Below are positions 15,401-30,400 of a DNA stretch of 64,000 bases, in pieces (the stretch's first letter is position 1; the number at the start of each line of letters is the position of its first letter). The notes beneath the pieces are model-generated. The model was given only the letters and a program-made list of their open reading frames with translations, did not search any database and was not told where the DNA came from. The stretch comes from Patagioenas fasciata (lineage: Eukaryota > Chordata > Aves > Columbiformes > Columbidae). The position numbers and the translations under genes were made by a program. The DNA lies in the NCBI RefSeq assembly GCF_037038585.1, contig NC_092525.1:23890867-23954866 (forward strand), read 5' to 3'.

Positions 15401-18400
15401 TTGCTCTTGGATTATGTGTGTAGGTAGGGCTTTGTATTTGAGAGGTTTTATAGTGCTCATTTGATAATGGCTGTCTGGAGTGGTATCTTATCCCTCAACA
15501 CTGCATCTCAGCAAGATAATTCTTGTTGCTATCTGGATAATATAATCAAATCGGCAACTTGCTTCTCTGCTTCAGGAAAAGACTTCTGTCTCTACCTGTG
15601 TGGTTGCTATTTTTGTCTCTGGCTTTGATTTCCAGTCGTGATTAATGCTTGTGAGTGTTTAACTTACATGTCGTTTAATTGATAAAATGGGTGTCAATTT
15701 TTCCCTTCTCCTATCTTTTCATGTGTATCAGGAAAAGTAGCAATTCCGTACTTGACTTACTTAATACCGCATGAACACTTCCGCTGCTTTTTTTGCTACT
15801 AATACCTCCAGATGTGGTAACAGTTAAATATTTCTAAATTTTTTTAATTATTTCTACTCAAGTTTCAGTACAAGGTCTGGCAGGTAGGGAATGCATTGCA
15901 TCTACATTATCTTGTGACCTAGAAGAAGATTATATTCTTGGCTTGTAATAGCAATACATGATGTAGGGATCTGAATATCAATGTTATTGATTTGTCCTTA
16001 TCATGTTACTGAGCCCATTCCTGTTTCGAGACTTGAACCATAATGATCCACTTGTCACCTCAAAAATAAATTACTTGATGTAGGCTGTCACAAGACCTAT
16101 GCAGAAACACATCAGCTGATTTAGTGAAACCTATTCTAACAAAAACTGGTGTAAAATTGTTTGCAAAACGATCCAGGAGCATATCAGACTCAAACCAATT
16201 TTTTTGTTGTTGTTTCTGGCTGTCTTCCTCCTTTGTTCCTGTGATGTTATTAGGAAAATCTGGGGAGAGGGGAGGAAAATAGAAGCAGTCTTCAAAGGCT
16301 GTTTCTCATGTCATATACTCACTATACAGGGAAAAAGAGAAGCTCTATGTGAAACTTTAGAGTTGATATTTTTTAACTTGAGATTGCGCCCCAATTTTAT
16401 AATGTGGGTAACTGAAGCATGGAGAGGTAATTGATGTGAAGTTATCAAGTCTTAAACCAACCTCATAAATATTGGGAAAACATATATGTCCTACATATTG
16501 GACAAACGTTTCTGTGCTCCTTCCAAGAAGAACCTTGGGTTTGGGACTGACATCTGTAGTTGGTGTGACTGAACCCAGTGCTTGTACATGTGGGTTTGTA
16601 GTTCATCCCTTAGGTTCAAAAGCACTAATGTGCTTTCTCGGTGAAAGAAAAAAGTATAACATCAGTTGAATTCTTCATTCAGGAAATCCTGAAAAAAAAC
16701 CCTTTTAGTTGATGTCTGTAGCAATTTCTCTGTCACTGGAAGTGGCGTTAAATAAAGCAGCAGAAGCCTGAATGCACAAAGACATTCCGTGTTCTTACAC
16801 GCTTCATCCTGAACGTGGGGCTGGGAGACTCTTCTTGCTGCAGATGTAGTCGTGGTCTCTTTCTCCTTCTAGTCTGTACCCAAACATACACTTCAGGCTG
16901 TTGTGGAAGGCATATTCTGTTTTTTCTACTCTTACAAGCATATGTACTAGTTACTCCTTTTTGGCAACAGTCTGGTGGTGTAGCTGGTGCTTTTGGGGAT
17001 GAAGACATCTGCAAATCATGAAGGCTGAGACATAACGTGTGGCTCTTTCCTCTTTTGCTTTGATCCAAGTGATCTCAGAAGGCGTAAGAAAATAAAGAGA
17101 AGAATGAAGTACTCCATACAGTCCCCGGTCTCTAAAATGTATTGCTGTAAAATGTAAATTTTAGATTTACATCTGTAAATGTAAATTAATACATTTTGCA
17201 TACAGTATTTTATCTGACAATCTCAAAGCACTTTTTAAGCTGCAAATGCTGCTTCGCAAACTTGTAAAGTAGGGAAATACTGTTCTCCCCACCCTGCCTC
17301 TTTTTTTACACTAAAAGGGAAACTGGAAGAATAAGTTGAAGCTTTGGATGACTGCAAGGGGCTTAATACGCTGAAAATAATTCCTTTATTGGTTTCTCGA
17401 TTGCCCTCTGCCTGAGGAACAAGGCTTTTTTCCTTCTCTGATTAATTGTGCAGAGGTCTGTTACAGCATGGAAAACTTAAAGGTGTAATGCTGTTTGGGG
17501 TGGTTGATTTGTTTGTTTTTGTTGTTCTTTTTGCAGTTTGTTTGGTTGGGTTTTTTTTGTAGCTGTGCTAGTTAAAATGGCGATCTTCATCATTTTGTTG
17601 GAGAAAGCTGCTCATCTTCAGAAAGCATTGTTTAGCAGGCATTAGACCTGTACTTAGAAGTGAGTATTTACAGTAGCCTGGAGAGTTATGGTGAGAGCTC
17701 ACCAGTCTGCGTTTGGATAAGGAATCCAGACACCTGAATTAGGTGCCTAGAGGCAGATGATGGCATAAATGTTCCTTACGAAGGATTAAAAAATGTTCTT
17801 ACTCCTGAGGCTTTATTTCTTAATTGTTCTGTTGCATCTAGCACCACTATGGTTTCCTGAATAACAGGAAAACATTCACTGTTCAGTTTATAGTTAACTG
17901 CTAAAATGTTGTCACTGTGCTGTGGGTGCAATGCCAGTCAGACGTGTAGTGAGGGGATTTCAGTGCTCTGCGTATCTCAGGGTTATATTCAGGTTGATTT
18001 TTTTGGGCAGGGCTTCAGCCTGTGCTGGCTGTTTTCCAGCGCCTTCTTTCTGTGTGTGCTTTAAACTCGCCTGAGCTGAGACTGACCTGCTGCAGAGTAC
18101 AGCCCAGAAATCTGCGTATCCTGATCCCTGCTCTGCTGTAACTGACTGCTCCAATGCAACTCAAACCCATTTAAAAGACTTCCATTCCTAACGTAAGAAC
18201 TGGAAATGATAGTTTACCACACCATCAATATTCTCACTACCTTATTTGCATCTTTCACTTCAGCTTCATTAATTGCCTAATGATTCATCCAGTTATGCAT
18301 CTAATTCTCTTGTTAAAAGCTGTAGCAGGCTTTGGTGATATCAAACAAGTTTAATTAACATATCATCAACAATTAAGAGCTTTTTGCTTCTCATATGATA

Positions 18401-21400
18401 AAGACATCAGCTGCCTAAATTTTAGTGTTACTGCCCCTGTGGAACTTGACCTTGGCTTTGGAGCAGCACACTTTCTTCTGCTTCCTGCAGCTACATTAAT
18501 TGTGCTGTTCAAACTCCTGAAGTTATTGCCATAACTACAGTGTGACAATTTTGTGATCAGCTCTCGGCTTCCCTTTCACTTGTGTTTGAAATCCATGTAT
18601 CAAAGGGAAGCAGCAAGACCTGGAGTGGAGGCTTAGTTTTCTTCGGTTGTTTTTTTTTTCCGCTATTGGGCAACGCTGCTTGTAACTCTACATCTGTGAG
18701 GACTGTTTGTTTTACAGCATCTTGGTAATGTTTGCACATGGGGTTTGCTAGTGAATCGTTGGCAGGAGTTCTTTTGGAGTAGGTTACTATAGTGACATCC
18801 CAGAGCAAAGTGCTGGGTAGCATGAATGCCTCCTCTTTCAGCTTTGCCTTTGTTAAATGTTTCTGCAGATCTCCTGCCATCTGTGGTGTCAGAACTTCGT
18901 GCCATTTTGATAATCACCTCAGAACACTTTAATCCTTGTAAGGGCCAGGCAAATTCATAAGCAAAAGGACAAGAAACCTAATCAGGCTTGTTAATTTAAA
19001 TTCCTTTATTTTTCTTCTCTGCTGCTTTTGGGTTGTGCTTTGGCTGCTTAGCGTACTGAAGGACCAATCTATTTTCAGTATTTCTGTGATGCTTTGCCTC
19101 CTAAGCTTTCTTTTCTGCAGAAACCCTGAACTTCACAGTGAGGAGCACCATCAGAATGCTCTCCACAAGTTTTTATCTTGGACTGGGCAAATACTCTCTT
19201 ACCTCCTTATGCAATGCATGTGTGGTCCTTGTAGGTCGTCCTCAGCAGAATCTGTTCTGTCTCCAGAAATAGCACTTTAACCAAGCTCTATGTCTTGGTG
19301 CCTGATGAGACACGTTCAAATGAGGAGAAGGATGACCTGGCTTCCAGGGCAGTGTGAGCTCCCCAGTAGCGTTTGGGTTTGTTCTGGAGCTGCAAAAGCC
19401 AGTTGTGCTCAGAATTCAGTCACTTGGATCTCCGTCGGGGGGGTCATTGCTGAGAACATGAAACCTAATATTAATGCCCCATTAGAAAGAAATTAATTTG
19501 GCCACGTTCCCACAATGCTGTTTTTGCAACGCTAGCCAGAGTGATAAGTAATAAATATTCCCGGTCACTGAAATCAGTGTGACTCCTGTGTCAGTGTGCA
19601 ACTGATATATAAGAAAATGCATTTGCAGAAAGCTGTTTTATAAAGCCCATTTTAAGATATTTCTGCTTGAATGAGTGGATTCCAAATCATGGGTTTATTA
19701 GTTAGAAATAAGAGGAGTATGCCCACTCTCTTCAGTTGTCAGGTAAGAGAATATGGGTGAAACACAATTGGCACAAGTCGGTACCAAAGGCTGCCTGCTT
19801 TTTCTTGCCTCTGTGAGCTGAGCTCCTAACAGCACCTTGGAATCTTGATCTGTTTCATAAGCTCCTGGTATATTTTTCTTCTTTGAAACTTCTTGTATGA
19901 CTTCTCCCATCTTCCTCTGTTCTTCAGATGTCCTCTCACTGCAATATCGATTCTCTGTCCTTATTGTACCCTCCCATGCCAAGGATTTTTTGAATGCCTC
20001 CTTTTCCCCCTTGGACATCTCTTCCTCTACAGAGATGTTGTACTATTCCATCCTGCTCTCTGTGCCAAAGTTTTGTTTGCCCTTCCATTCTCAGCTCATG
20101 CCAATAACTTCTTTTTTTCCCCTGAGTCAATGTTTTTAAGAGAGTATAAGGATGAGCTGAGGTGATTCAGATGTTATGTTAGAATATATTAGTGACAACC
20201 ATCAATGGATTTCTTGCTCTGCAAATGTTAAGCTTTTAGACTTTTTTAATTGAGTAGAAACCTAAATGCTTTATAGAAGTGCTAATGATAGTTTAAGACT
20301 TGTGAGAAGGTTCATATTCATTAAAATCTCTGTGTATATGCCACATGCAAAGATTTTGTTCGATGTTTTCTCTGCTTTGCTCTCCTGCTCCTTTCTCCAG
20401 CCTTGTTTCTGGAGATTTAAGTAAAATATCCCTTGTGTTGAGGATTGAGAGATCTGTAGGTAATATCTTTTTGTCATCTAGATTAGAATGTCTGGGATAG
20501 TAAGAAAGATACCTGCCTGGCCTCACTGATTTATTGTTTTAAATGGGTCTGGATTCTTGAAAATGACATTTCACTAATATTATGTTTATTTTTTATTATT
20601 GATGTTATTTAAATATTATTGGAGACAGTGTAGTCATGGAAGTCAAATTGCTGGTGAGTACGTACAGCTTGTTCTGTAAACCACACGATGGATGAAATTT
20701 AAATCTTCAAATGTTTTGGCCCATATATCCTTAAGTCACGTAAATAATTGCATGCCTCAATTAATCATTGTCCTCCTTTTTGCTTTGTGTTTTAAGTAAC
20801 AAGCCAAACCCCAACCAGATCAATGTAAATAATGTCAAACCAGGAGTGGTAAATGGTACTGGAGTACAGGCACAGAACACGGCAGCAGGACGGGCCTGTG
20901 AGAGCTGTTATAGTAAGTGACGTGCTGGGGTGGGAGATGTACAAAGAGCGTGGGTGCTGTGTCCCAAACAGAAGAATCAAAGCTGTGTGGTGGTGAGGGG
21001 TGGGAGAGGTGTCTTTGAAAGGCTGGGGGGACAGAATTTGACATAGCTGAATTTAAGCAAAGTGGGTTTTGAGTTACTGGTGCTTCACTTGCAAATAGAA
21101 TGATGAAACACTAAAGGAGGAGTTAGTAAATGTCCTACGTAATTGCAGGTAGCTACTGAGCAAAAACTTAAATCACCAAGGTGGGAACTTGACATTTTTT
21201 TCAGAATTTTTCAGTAATTTCAAACTATGTGATATCATCGTATTTGGTCTGGTGCCTGATCTTGATATACTGAGTTCTAATGATTGTGCTCCTTTGTGGG
21301 AAGCCTTTAGAGATGCTGGAATGTAGGAGTGTACGAGAAGTCAAGGCACAGATTTCATAAGTTCTTTAGTCGTAAAATTAATGTATGGGGAGTTCTTGAA

Positions 21401-24400
21401 GACTATCTTCCCTCTCTCCTATGCTCTGCAGAAATTGTTGTTTACAAGTCCTGCAAAATGAGAACTTTCCGTTTCATTGGCAGGAGAATTGCCCATCCTG
21501 CTAGTAGTTTTTTTCTGTTCATGTTTTTAAAGGGGTTCATATGTGTTATTAGTTCTGCTGAAATCACAAGTACCTTTAAGAGTGGGGATAACAGTGAAGC
21601 TATCATTAGGTTTTTAAGGTCTGTTTGAGCTTCGCACTGTCTTTGTGTGGGTTTACTTTTGTGGTGGTTTTATTTTGTAACGGTTCTAAAGAGAATAAGC
21701 TCTGAAAAGTGATCCTGTTTAAGGATATATATATATAATTTCCACCTTTGTTATCTCTAGCCACACAGTCTTACCAGTGGTATTCTTGGGGTCCCCCTAA
21801 CATGCAGTGTCGCCTCTGTGCATCCTGTTGGACATACTGGAAGAAATACGGTGGCTTGAAAATGCCAACACGGTTAGATGGGGAGAGGCCAGGACCAAAC
21901 CGCAATAATTTGGTAGGTATCTGCAAAGCACCTTGCTGCATGCTCTGGAAAGCTGGGTGCCATGATAGCTAACTAATTGTTCCCTCTTCTTAAATATTGA
22001 ACTACAAAGAGAATGCCTTCAGCCTCCATTGTTGTCCTTGGGTTTGGTATTTCATGTCTTGCAAAAGCTGGCATGTTAACTTGAGCTATACTTCCTTTGT
22101 TGCCAAGTACTGCCCTGAGAAAAAAACAACACATAATTTGTTTACCAAACTAGCCGTCAAGTACATGGGATAACTTAATGATGTGTTTCTGGTATTTGGT
22201 TTCCATAATTTTTGCTGTAGGGGGAAGAGGAAATTTTTCCATAAAGGAATTAATTATTTCCTGAAACCTGTTCCTTTTCCCAAGGCACATTCAAAATTAG
22301 ATACTGCAAATAGCTAGTGGCTTTTTAGAGATCCCTTATCTTGTTTTTCTACTTTATCCTATCTTTTTAAATTAATCCTCCTTCATTTTAGCTATGTTTG
22401 AGTAAGCACTGCATGAGCTGATTCTGTTTACTTTTTCTCCTTTTTTTTTTTCTAAACGAAACTTCTCAGAATTTTTTTGGATTTGGTGCAGTTCAGTCTG
22501 GAAGCATCATACATTGAGTTGATTGGAAAAAGTAGCTGCCTCACGTGAACAGAAGGATAATGCACATTGAACTTTGGTCTTAGATTAATTTCCTTCCCCC
22601 TCCTAGTCTTTGCTATCGTTCTGTTTCTGTTCTGTTTCTTTTGTTTAACCTCTGTCCTTTCCAAGCTTTTGTTTGCCCTCTGAAGCTGCCTAATTGCTGA
22701 CATAACTGCTAGGTATTATCAGCCTTATTGCTCTTGTTTGTTAATTAAAAAGTATGGAAATATTCAGAGAGGGGAAAGCCTTGGCCTCCCCAGACTGAAC
22801 ATTCTTCCTACTCACAAGATTCTACTTTAATTCTACTTAGTTGACTTAGTTGCTTTTCATGAAGAAGATACTGCTTTCACTCTTTGTAGTAGATAAATTT
22901 CTTGCAGTATTATTCTTTATTACATGCAGAGAATATTTGACAGCTCTGTAAATACATTCAGTGAGTTCAGAGTAAGAATTAAACCAGAAATTCTTACAAC
23001 TCTGAGACAAAACCGATGTTGTACGCTCTCAGTTTGCTTTGGGAAGTGAGTTTCTGATGCATATTTTAGCCATAAAACTTTTTTTCTGATTCTGCTCTCC
23101 TTACAAATGCTTTGTTGTGAGGAGTTTGCATCGTATATTCAGAGCAACTCTAAGCATGCAAAGTTTGAGGGTCCTTCTTTTGGCTCTGTAAGCCCTAAAT
23201 CATGTGATGGCATCAGGTAACTTCTTTAGGTCTGGCTTTTGGATCCCTACTCTAAAACAGTAATAAATAAATAAACAAATACTTCCTTGTGAAGAGAAAT
23301 GTTTACCTTAATTTTATCCTTTGAGATATTTTGGAAGAAAATTCCAGATGTTGATGGGTATGACTTTGGAAACGTGTAATAGCTGAGCTAAAAATATTTT
23401 CATCTGTAATACGGTTTCTGCTCTTATATCTGTGAATCAGCAGTTGAAAGTGATTTTAAATGTTATTCTTTCTCTTCTTTAAACCCGTACTTTCCAACAA
23501 CTATTTTTTAGAAACCGTAATTATTTTTCTTTCTTTCTAGAGTCCTCATGGAGTGCCAGTACGAAACAGTGGGAGCCCCAAGTTTGCTATGAAAACACGA
23601 CAGGCTTTCTATCTCCATACAACAAAACTGACAAGAATTGCCAGACGTTTGTGTCGAGATATCTTGCGCCCTTGGCACGCTGCGAGACATCCCTATCTGC
23701 CTATTAACAGTGCAGCAATTAAAGCAGAATGTGAGTGGTGATGCAGCTGGGACAGACTTGCAAAGGAGCTCTTGGAGATTCCTTTCCTATAAAGTTTGAG
23801 TTGCAACTTCTTGCGTTGCCCTCTTGCATGTAGCCAGTGGTTTCACAAAATCTACCTGTATTTGCACAGAGTTCCAACTGATTGTGGGCTAGACAAATAA
23901 CTTTGAAAATTCATGAGTTGTTTGTTTTAAAATATCCATGTTTGCTATTACATTTAGCATTCTGCATGTGTGTCCTGTTGCCAAGACACGCTTGCAACCT
24001 GTAGAATTCCTTTTGATTGGAAAGCTCCTTGAGTTATTTATTTAGTTTTGCTGTAATACCTGAATGTCTTTAGCCTCTAATTATTTTTCTTTATTTTACA
24101 GGCACAGCACGTTTACCTGAGGCATCAGAAAACCCATTGCTATTAAAGCAAGTGGTTCGAAAGCCTTTAGAAGCAGTACTCCGGTATTTAGGTATTAAAA
24201 AAAAAAAGCAGACAACATCAAACACAAAAACCCACAACCAAACAAAAAACCCACAACCAAACAAAAAAACCTACTAGTTCATTCTGTTGTTTCTTTTTCC
24301 ATTTCGTTCTGGATTTAGATGCTGGTTCTGTATTATAAAACAAAACATAGAAACCTTCCCATGAACTTGTCCTTTTTCCTTCTCCTGCTTAATTTGACAG

Positions 24401-27400
24401 GCCTAGTGGCTCACAGAGCTGTATCAGAAACTTTTTCGGGTGAAGGCAGGGATGTGTTTACTGTGGCCTCTGATGCATATGGGGGCAAGTTACTGTCTGC
24501 TACTGGAGGCACGAACGCAATGTTTTGGAAACAATTGGTCAGTCCACTGTTCCAATTTTTGGGCTATCTGGAGGCAGTTCTTACTCTTGGGTCCTCCAAG
24601 AAACCTCTTGTGTTTAGGACAGCACTGCGTCCCACAGCTTGTCGGTCAGTTGCTGGCTGTTCTGTGCTGGAGCTAGACAAAGGGAATATATTTCTATTAT
24701 TTACTTTCTTCTATTTTGGGGGGGGGGAGGGTGTTTTATTTGTATAATTTTCATGAGGACGTGGGGCTCATCAGCTGAACTCTGGGGAATACTGAGTAGC
24801 TTTGTCCAGGACTTCGGTGCAAGTTTGAGGTGCTGGAAGGCACCTGCTACATGACGTGCCGGCTCTGCCTTCAAATGAAGGCAAAATCATTTTCCCTAAC
24901 GTTGCTAGAGATGCTGTGAAGACGCATCTCGGGTTTTTAACAGCAGTCTAACGCAGGTCTAACCACAGAAGGCTGGCTTGGACAGTGATGCCTTGAAGGC
25001 TTCCAGGTTAACAAGGAAATTGATTGGCTTTTTACACTGGAGTTGATTTTATGTTTCTTTGAAAATTTTTTTGATTAAATATTGGAAGGCTCACGGTTTA
25101 TTAAGTATTTACTGCTTCTCTGAGTGTTGTACTTCTACTGTGTACCAATGAGAAATGCAAATTGAGAAACCTTTGGATATATATAGTGCAACCAAATAAA
25201 GCCAGGAAAGGAAAAAGTTTTGCTGTTGGATGAAATCCTGCTTTTAATAGTTGTACAGATGGTAGCAGTAGATTTTGACATTTCAGTTGTGCTGTGTCAG
25301 AGTCTCCATTTGACTATTGAGCTGGTAGAAGGGGGTGAACGAAACAGGGAGGCTGATGAAGATGTATTTTGGAGCCATTGTGCTCAGCGTGCTTTATGTT
25401 ACTTGGCTGTTGGGGCTGCAAGAGAAAAACTTGTTTGAAGCGCCCGTTTGCTGTTGCTTGTAACTTTGAGAAAAAAACCCCAAAACTTTGAGAAAGTGTT
25501 TTCACTTAAATAGTGTGTGCTTGATCTCTACCTTGGCCAAAAGTTTGAATTCAGACTCTCTGTGTTCTTAATGGTATGCTTAGAATCTTCACTTGTTTGG
25601 CCAGTTTAGAAATTGTATTTTTTACATATCTTGAAAAACTGGAAAAGTTCTAATTTCCCCAGAGTTTAGGGGTGTTACATGACTGCTCAAAGACAGCTTT
25701 TAATATGGAGCACCCCTAAAATGATTCCAGATTTTCAGAGAATAGTGTTTTGCAAATAGATCTGAAGTGCTTCTGTTATCAGCTCTTATTTTAGGATAAT
25801 ATTTTGTCATTGATTTCAATATCTTCAGTAGAAGTGAATCCCTAAATATACTTAAAATGCTTTATATAAATAGCAATCTCCAGTCAAAATTTTTGACTGA
25901 GATGGTATATAAGGGGAGGTATACTTGGTCACCTTGGAAGTTTGCATGTTGTTTTCATATTTATAATTCCAGTATCTTCACTAACAAAAAAAAACCCTTG
26001 CTGTTTTTACAACAGAGTCTCATCCATGTCCTCCAAAACCAGATCCTGCAAAGAGCTTGTCCAGTTCTCTCAGCAACCTGACTCCTGCTAAGTTTACGCC
26101 TGTCATTAATAATGGGTCCCCAACTATCCTGGGCAAAAGAAGTTACGAGCAACACAATGGAATGGATGGTAAATATTTTTCTGCAAAATGTATATTTTCT
26201 GTATAGGCTTTTTCTTCTGTCCTTTCAGTATACAAGGAGGTTGTTTTAAATTATAGCCCTTTATATAAATTGGAAGTTTCTCATTCTTGGGGGGGGGGTG
26301 TTAGTTTTTTCCTTTTGTGAAAGTTATTTGTCCCATTTCTCCTTCCGGGTGTGACATGTGGTGTGTCCTGCCTGGGTGGCACATGCACATAAAGCTGCTG
26401 TGCGAGTGGAACTCGGCCTGGCTTGACCAACCTTGCAAATGGGACAGCAAGGGAGAAAATGCCCTTCAGTTTTTAAATTAGTAGTATGAAGAGAACTTCA
26501 GTAGCTTTTCCCAGTGATGTTTTATTTTTCTTTTGAGGTTTACAGCTTTTTTTAAGCTGCGTGTCATTGTGAGAGCGAGGTGGCTGCCCAGCTCAGGGAG
26601 GCAGATGTGCCAGATGTGGTATGGCATCAACCTGCCCCTGCTTTGCGCAGAACCAGAGCATTCGCTTTTCTTGGCCCTGTCACTGAGCACCTCTGTGCAG
26701 TGGAGTTTGGGCTTCATCTCCTCCTGACGAAAAGGCAAGGGGAAGGTGTTTAAAGTGGGAGATAGATACAGGGTGTTCCTGGCACAGACTCCAGGGCTCT
26801 GTTCAGAAGAGTCGCTCTTGCCTGAGAGCGTCGGGAAAGAGGAAGTGCAGTCTTTTCTCAGATGAGGATAAAAGGTCATGTTCAAGTGGTCTTAATGGGA
26901 GTGAGAACATCGAGGGTAGCTCTTCATAACAGGGGAGAGAAACTTGTTTAATTATGGCCCTGAGCAGGGAGGAAGATACAGAGAATCTTTCTCCTTTTTT
27001 ACCTTTAATTTTAACTTTATATGTGGCTTACCTAAAATTCAATTGCAGACATTTGATGTCTTATTTTTTGTGTTTTAACATTAAGAACTTTTTAAACTGC
27101 TGCTGTTCAGGTTGCTGATGTGATGTTTTTCTCTTTTCTGTCCACTTGTGCTCTGTCAGGCAACATGAAGAAGCGCCTGTTGATGCCTAGCAGGGGTAAG
27201 ACCTTGAAGCTGCGCTCAGCTTATGCTAGGAGAGTGGTTTTTAGTTTCATCTGCTGGCTTGTCTGTGCTTTGTGGCTTATGAGTCTGTGTGCACCTTCTG
27301 TGTTGATGTCTAAGTGTTCCTTGGATAACTGTTTCCACCTGTGGTTATGCTGCTCACCTTCCAGGCTTTTCACATGCAGATGACAAGTTGTGCAACCCTA

Positions 27401-30400
27401 CTGAAGACATGAAGTGCTATTTTCTGAATTGGTTACTCATTTCTCAAGTTGACAGAAGAGTTTTCTAGCAGTTCTGTGGAACTGCTGAAAGCTGTGATGG
27501 TTGGTTTGAAATTAGGTGTTGTGTTGCTATTTGAGTTTGAAGAAATCCAAGTTTGATGCATCCTGAGCTGTTTTAAATTCACATCGACCAAAAGAAATAG
27601 GAGACAGTATTCACATTGAGTCCCATGTTCAAGCCTCTATATTCTCCACTGTGAGTGGACAGTCTCTCCAGGGAGAGATTGTGTGTTCTCTACTTGCAGT
27701 AGAAATGGTTTGCAAAATTTGAACAGGTTAAGAAGTAATTTGTTCTGACTACCGAATAGACCTCAGAAGCTTCAGTTTGTGTTAGTGCAGGAAATACGCA
27801 TGTGGTGTCACTTAACCAAATTGTATAAAACAGACCAATTTTGAGTAGTTAGGTTATACAAATGTCATCATGAGGCAGGCAAACAAAAATCTTAAGCGTA
27901 TGTGTTACCATGAAATGGCCAACACTGCATGCCCTGATGTTAAGCTTTTTGTTTGATGGCTGAAGCAGTGGATGGCTGTTATCAATATTTGCATGCACGC
28001 ATATATAAGTGCATGTGGAGAAAACAATGAGAATGAGGACAGTGATTGTCTTGCTGTCTTTGGGAATTTATACCTTGATATTTTGTTGTTGAGTTTTCAC
28101 TGTGCTTTTTAACCTCTGTGTTTTGGGAAGAACAGCAGAACCATGCTGCCCTGGTCAGTTTGCCTTCCTCAGAAGCTTTGTCTAGTAATGAGGGATGCAG
28201 ATGTGGAGTAGCTTGCTGAATTTCCATGTCTCCTAGTGACCACTTGCTTGTGGGCATGCCCGCTGCTCCCTGCTGAATGTCCTCATCAGCCTGGGGACTG
28301 CTCAGTCACTCAGCAGGTGACACTGGGCTGATGCTCTGAGATGATGTAGCCCAAAGGAGGGAGGTGGCAGAAGAACTGACCCTTCCCTCAGGCTCTCTCG
28401 GTGTAGAGTGCTGGATTTGATAACCTGAGAACATGCACTTACTGGAAACGGAGGATTCTTGGTTTAGTATGTTAAAACATCTGTCTGCTGATGTACATAT
28501 TTGATTAGGTAGATTTCAGTCATAACTGTTGCTGGAGCAGTTTGCAGAAGGAAGATTTTGGTGAAGTACCTGTTCAGGCTCCTCAGAACACGTGTTTCTC
28601 TGATGTGTGTGTGCATAGTTGTGCAGGGACTGGCTGTCACCGAGCCCCTGCTGCTTCATCTTCTTGGTCTGTTCTCAGCCAGCCACTGAAATACTTGGAG
28701 TAATATTTGTTCCTATAACTGCTGGGTAACAGAGTACAAATCAGTCCCAGAATCTGTTTCCCTGCTGGGACAGTGAGTGTAATTGGATATACTTACGAGC
28801 ATTTCAGCTTAAACTTGTTGGTTGAGATTTATTTGTGAATGAAAAATGCTTGTCATGCTGCAAGTTTAACATCTGGAATATTTTCTGACCCTGGATTGCT
28901 GGAAGTTTTGCCGAGACAGAGAAGGAAGGGAACCACCTGCAAGGAAACAAGGTTTAAAGAACCTGGGTCAAGATCTGCTGGGCACAGGGAAACAGATGGT
29001 GGAATGTTGGTGGATCTGTTTCTGGCCTGGAGCCAGTTTATGTGCCGATGCCACTCAGCACTGGTCCCCAGTGCTTTGCATGTGAGCTGGTAAGCTTTGC
29101 TGGCTCTGAGCATGGGTGATGCCAGTCTCCTGTGCTGTACCCAAACTGGGGACACAGTGCTAAGACTTCTTGCCTCTGGATGGAGTCACACGGAATCACT
29201 GGCCTGGGAGAGAAGGAGGTTGGAGAGGAACGGCACAAGCCAGAACTGTTGTGAAGAAGGGGTGAATGGCCGCAAGAGCAATGAAACCTTGTGATCAGAA
29301 TTTAGGAGGCAGTGAGTTAGTGTAAAAGGACTGAAATAAACCCATCTATCCAGAGTGACTGATTTTTTAAATTATCACTGACCTAAGCTAGAAGAAAAAT
29401 ATTAATGAGAGTAAAACTGAATTGTTATAACCAGTCAGATTCTTCATTTACATAGTTCCTGTAGATACTATGGGAAAATATGGGAGATTTTTTGTTGTTT
29501 TGATGCTTTTCCTATGCCCTTGGTGATACATGGTGGCACACTGGCTGACTTAGGTCATTGTAGGAGTGTGCTGCAAAGAAAAGCTGGTGTTGATACAGCT
29601 GTGCGGAGGGGCTGAAAATGTCCTTTGCACAAATTTAGGTGCAGGAAGACACCTTGTCCACCTATGTTGAAATAGTTTTCAAGGAGATGTTTAACATACT
29701 GCAATGTTATAGGAATTATCCAGGGGGTTTTGTAGTTCCTGCTGATGTTCTGTGTTGATGGCACCTGGAAGATTCTTCTGGTTTGGACAGGTCACTGTGT
29801 CGCAGACCCTGACATAAAACAGTGAACAGCAATTATGGTTGGCTTTGCCTCTTTGCTGGTGATAAAAGCCTTTTGGTGCTGGGTTATTACTTCCCAACTC
29901 ATGGGAGAAGTATCAATACTGTAAATTATGCCTGGTTGCTGTTCTGATTGCATGTGATGAGTTTTCTTAGTGTAAAGCATTAAGATCCACGTTTATAGGT
30001 ATATATTGGTGGACAGGTTTCTAAGGCATTTAAATTCCTATGACACCTGCTTTCTTCATTTAGAATTAGGCCGTTTAACATTGCTGAAAATTGAATTGTT
30101 CATATAATTTTTTGGGTATTTCTTCAGGCAGCACTGCTGGAAGATTTTCATATGAGGCTCTGCCACCCTTTGGTAATTCAGTGGTCAGTAATTAGAATTC
30201 AGCTCTTAGAAAAGTTAATTGGTGAAGTGCCTTGATGAACGTTCCTGCACAAATGGAAACATCATTCCTAAATGTGCCCAGACAATGACTGAGGGCGGAG
30301 GGATTGGAGATGGAAGGACCACCTGGCCTATGGGTGGGTGTGGGTTGGTCAGGCTGAGCTCTGTGAAGAGAGGTAGTAATGGGAATTGAGGAAAGGCTGG

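Larger units (their letters stand above)
14130..20796 (+). other. MTA1: MTA1 intron (6.7 kb)
   Basis: Phase 2 intron. Contains an A/T-only block (14795-14876), an AT-rich nested inverted repeat (17134-17197) and a T/G-rich stretch (17509-17563). No transposon or gene recognised. Confidence 0.85.

Noticed and set aside
24319-24747. 142-codon plus-strand open frame beginning with a hydrophobic stretch that resembles a signal peptide
   Set aside because: Lies wholly in an MTA1 intron, ends in a low-complexity Gly/Phe run from a G tract, and matches nothing known.
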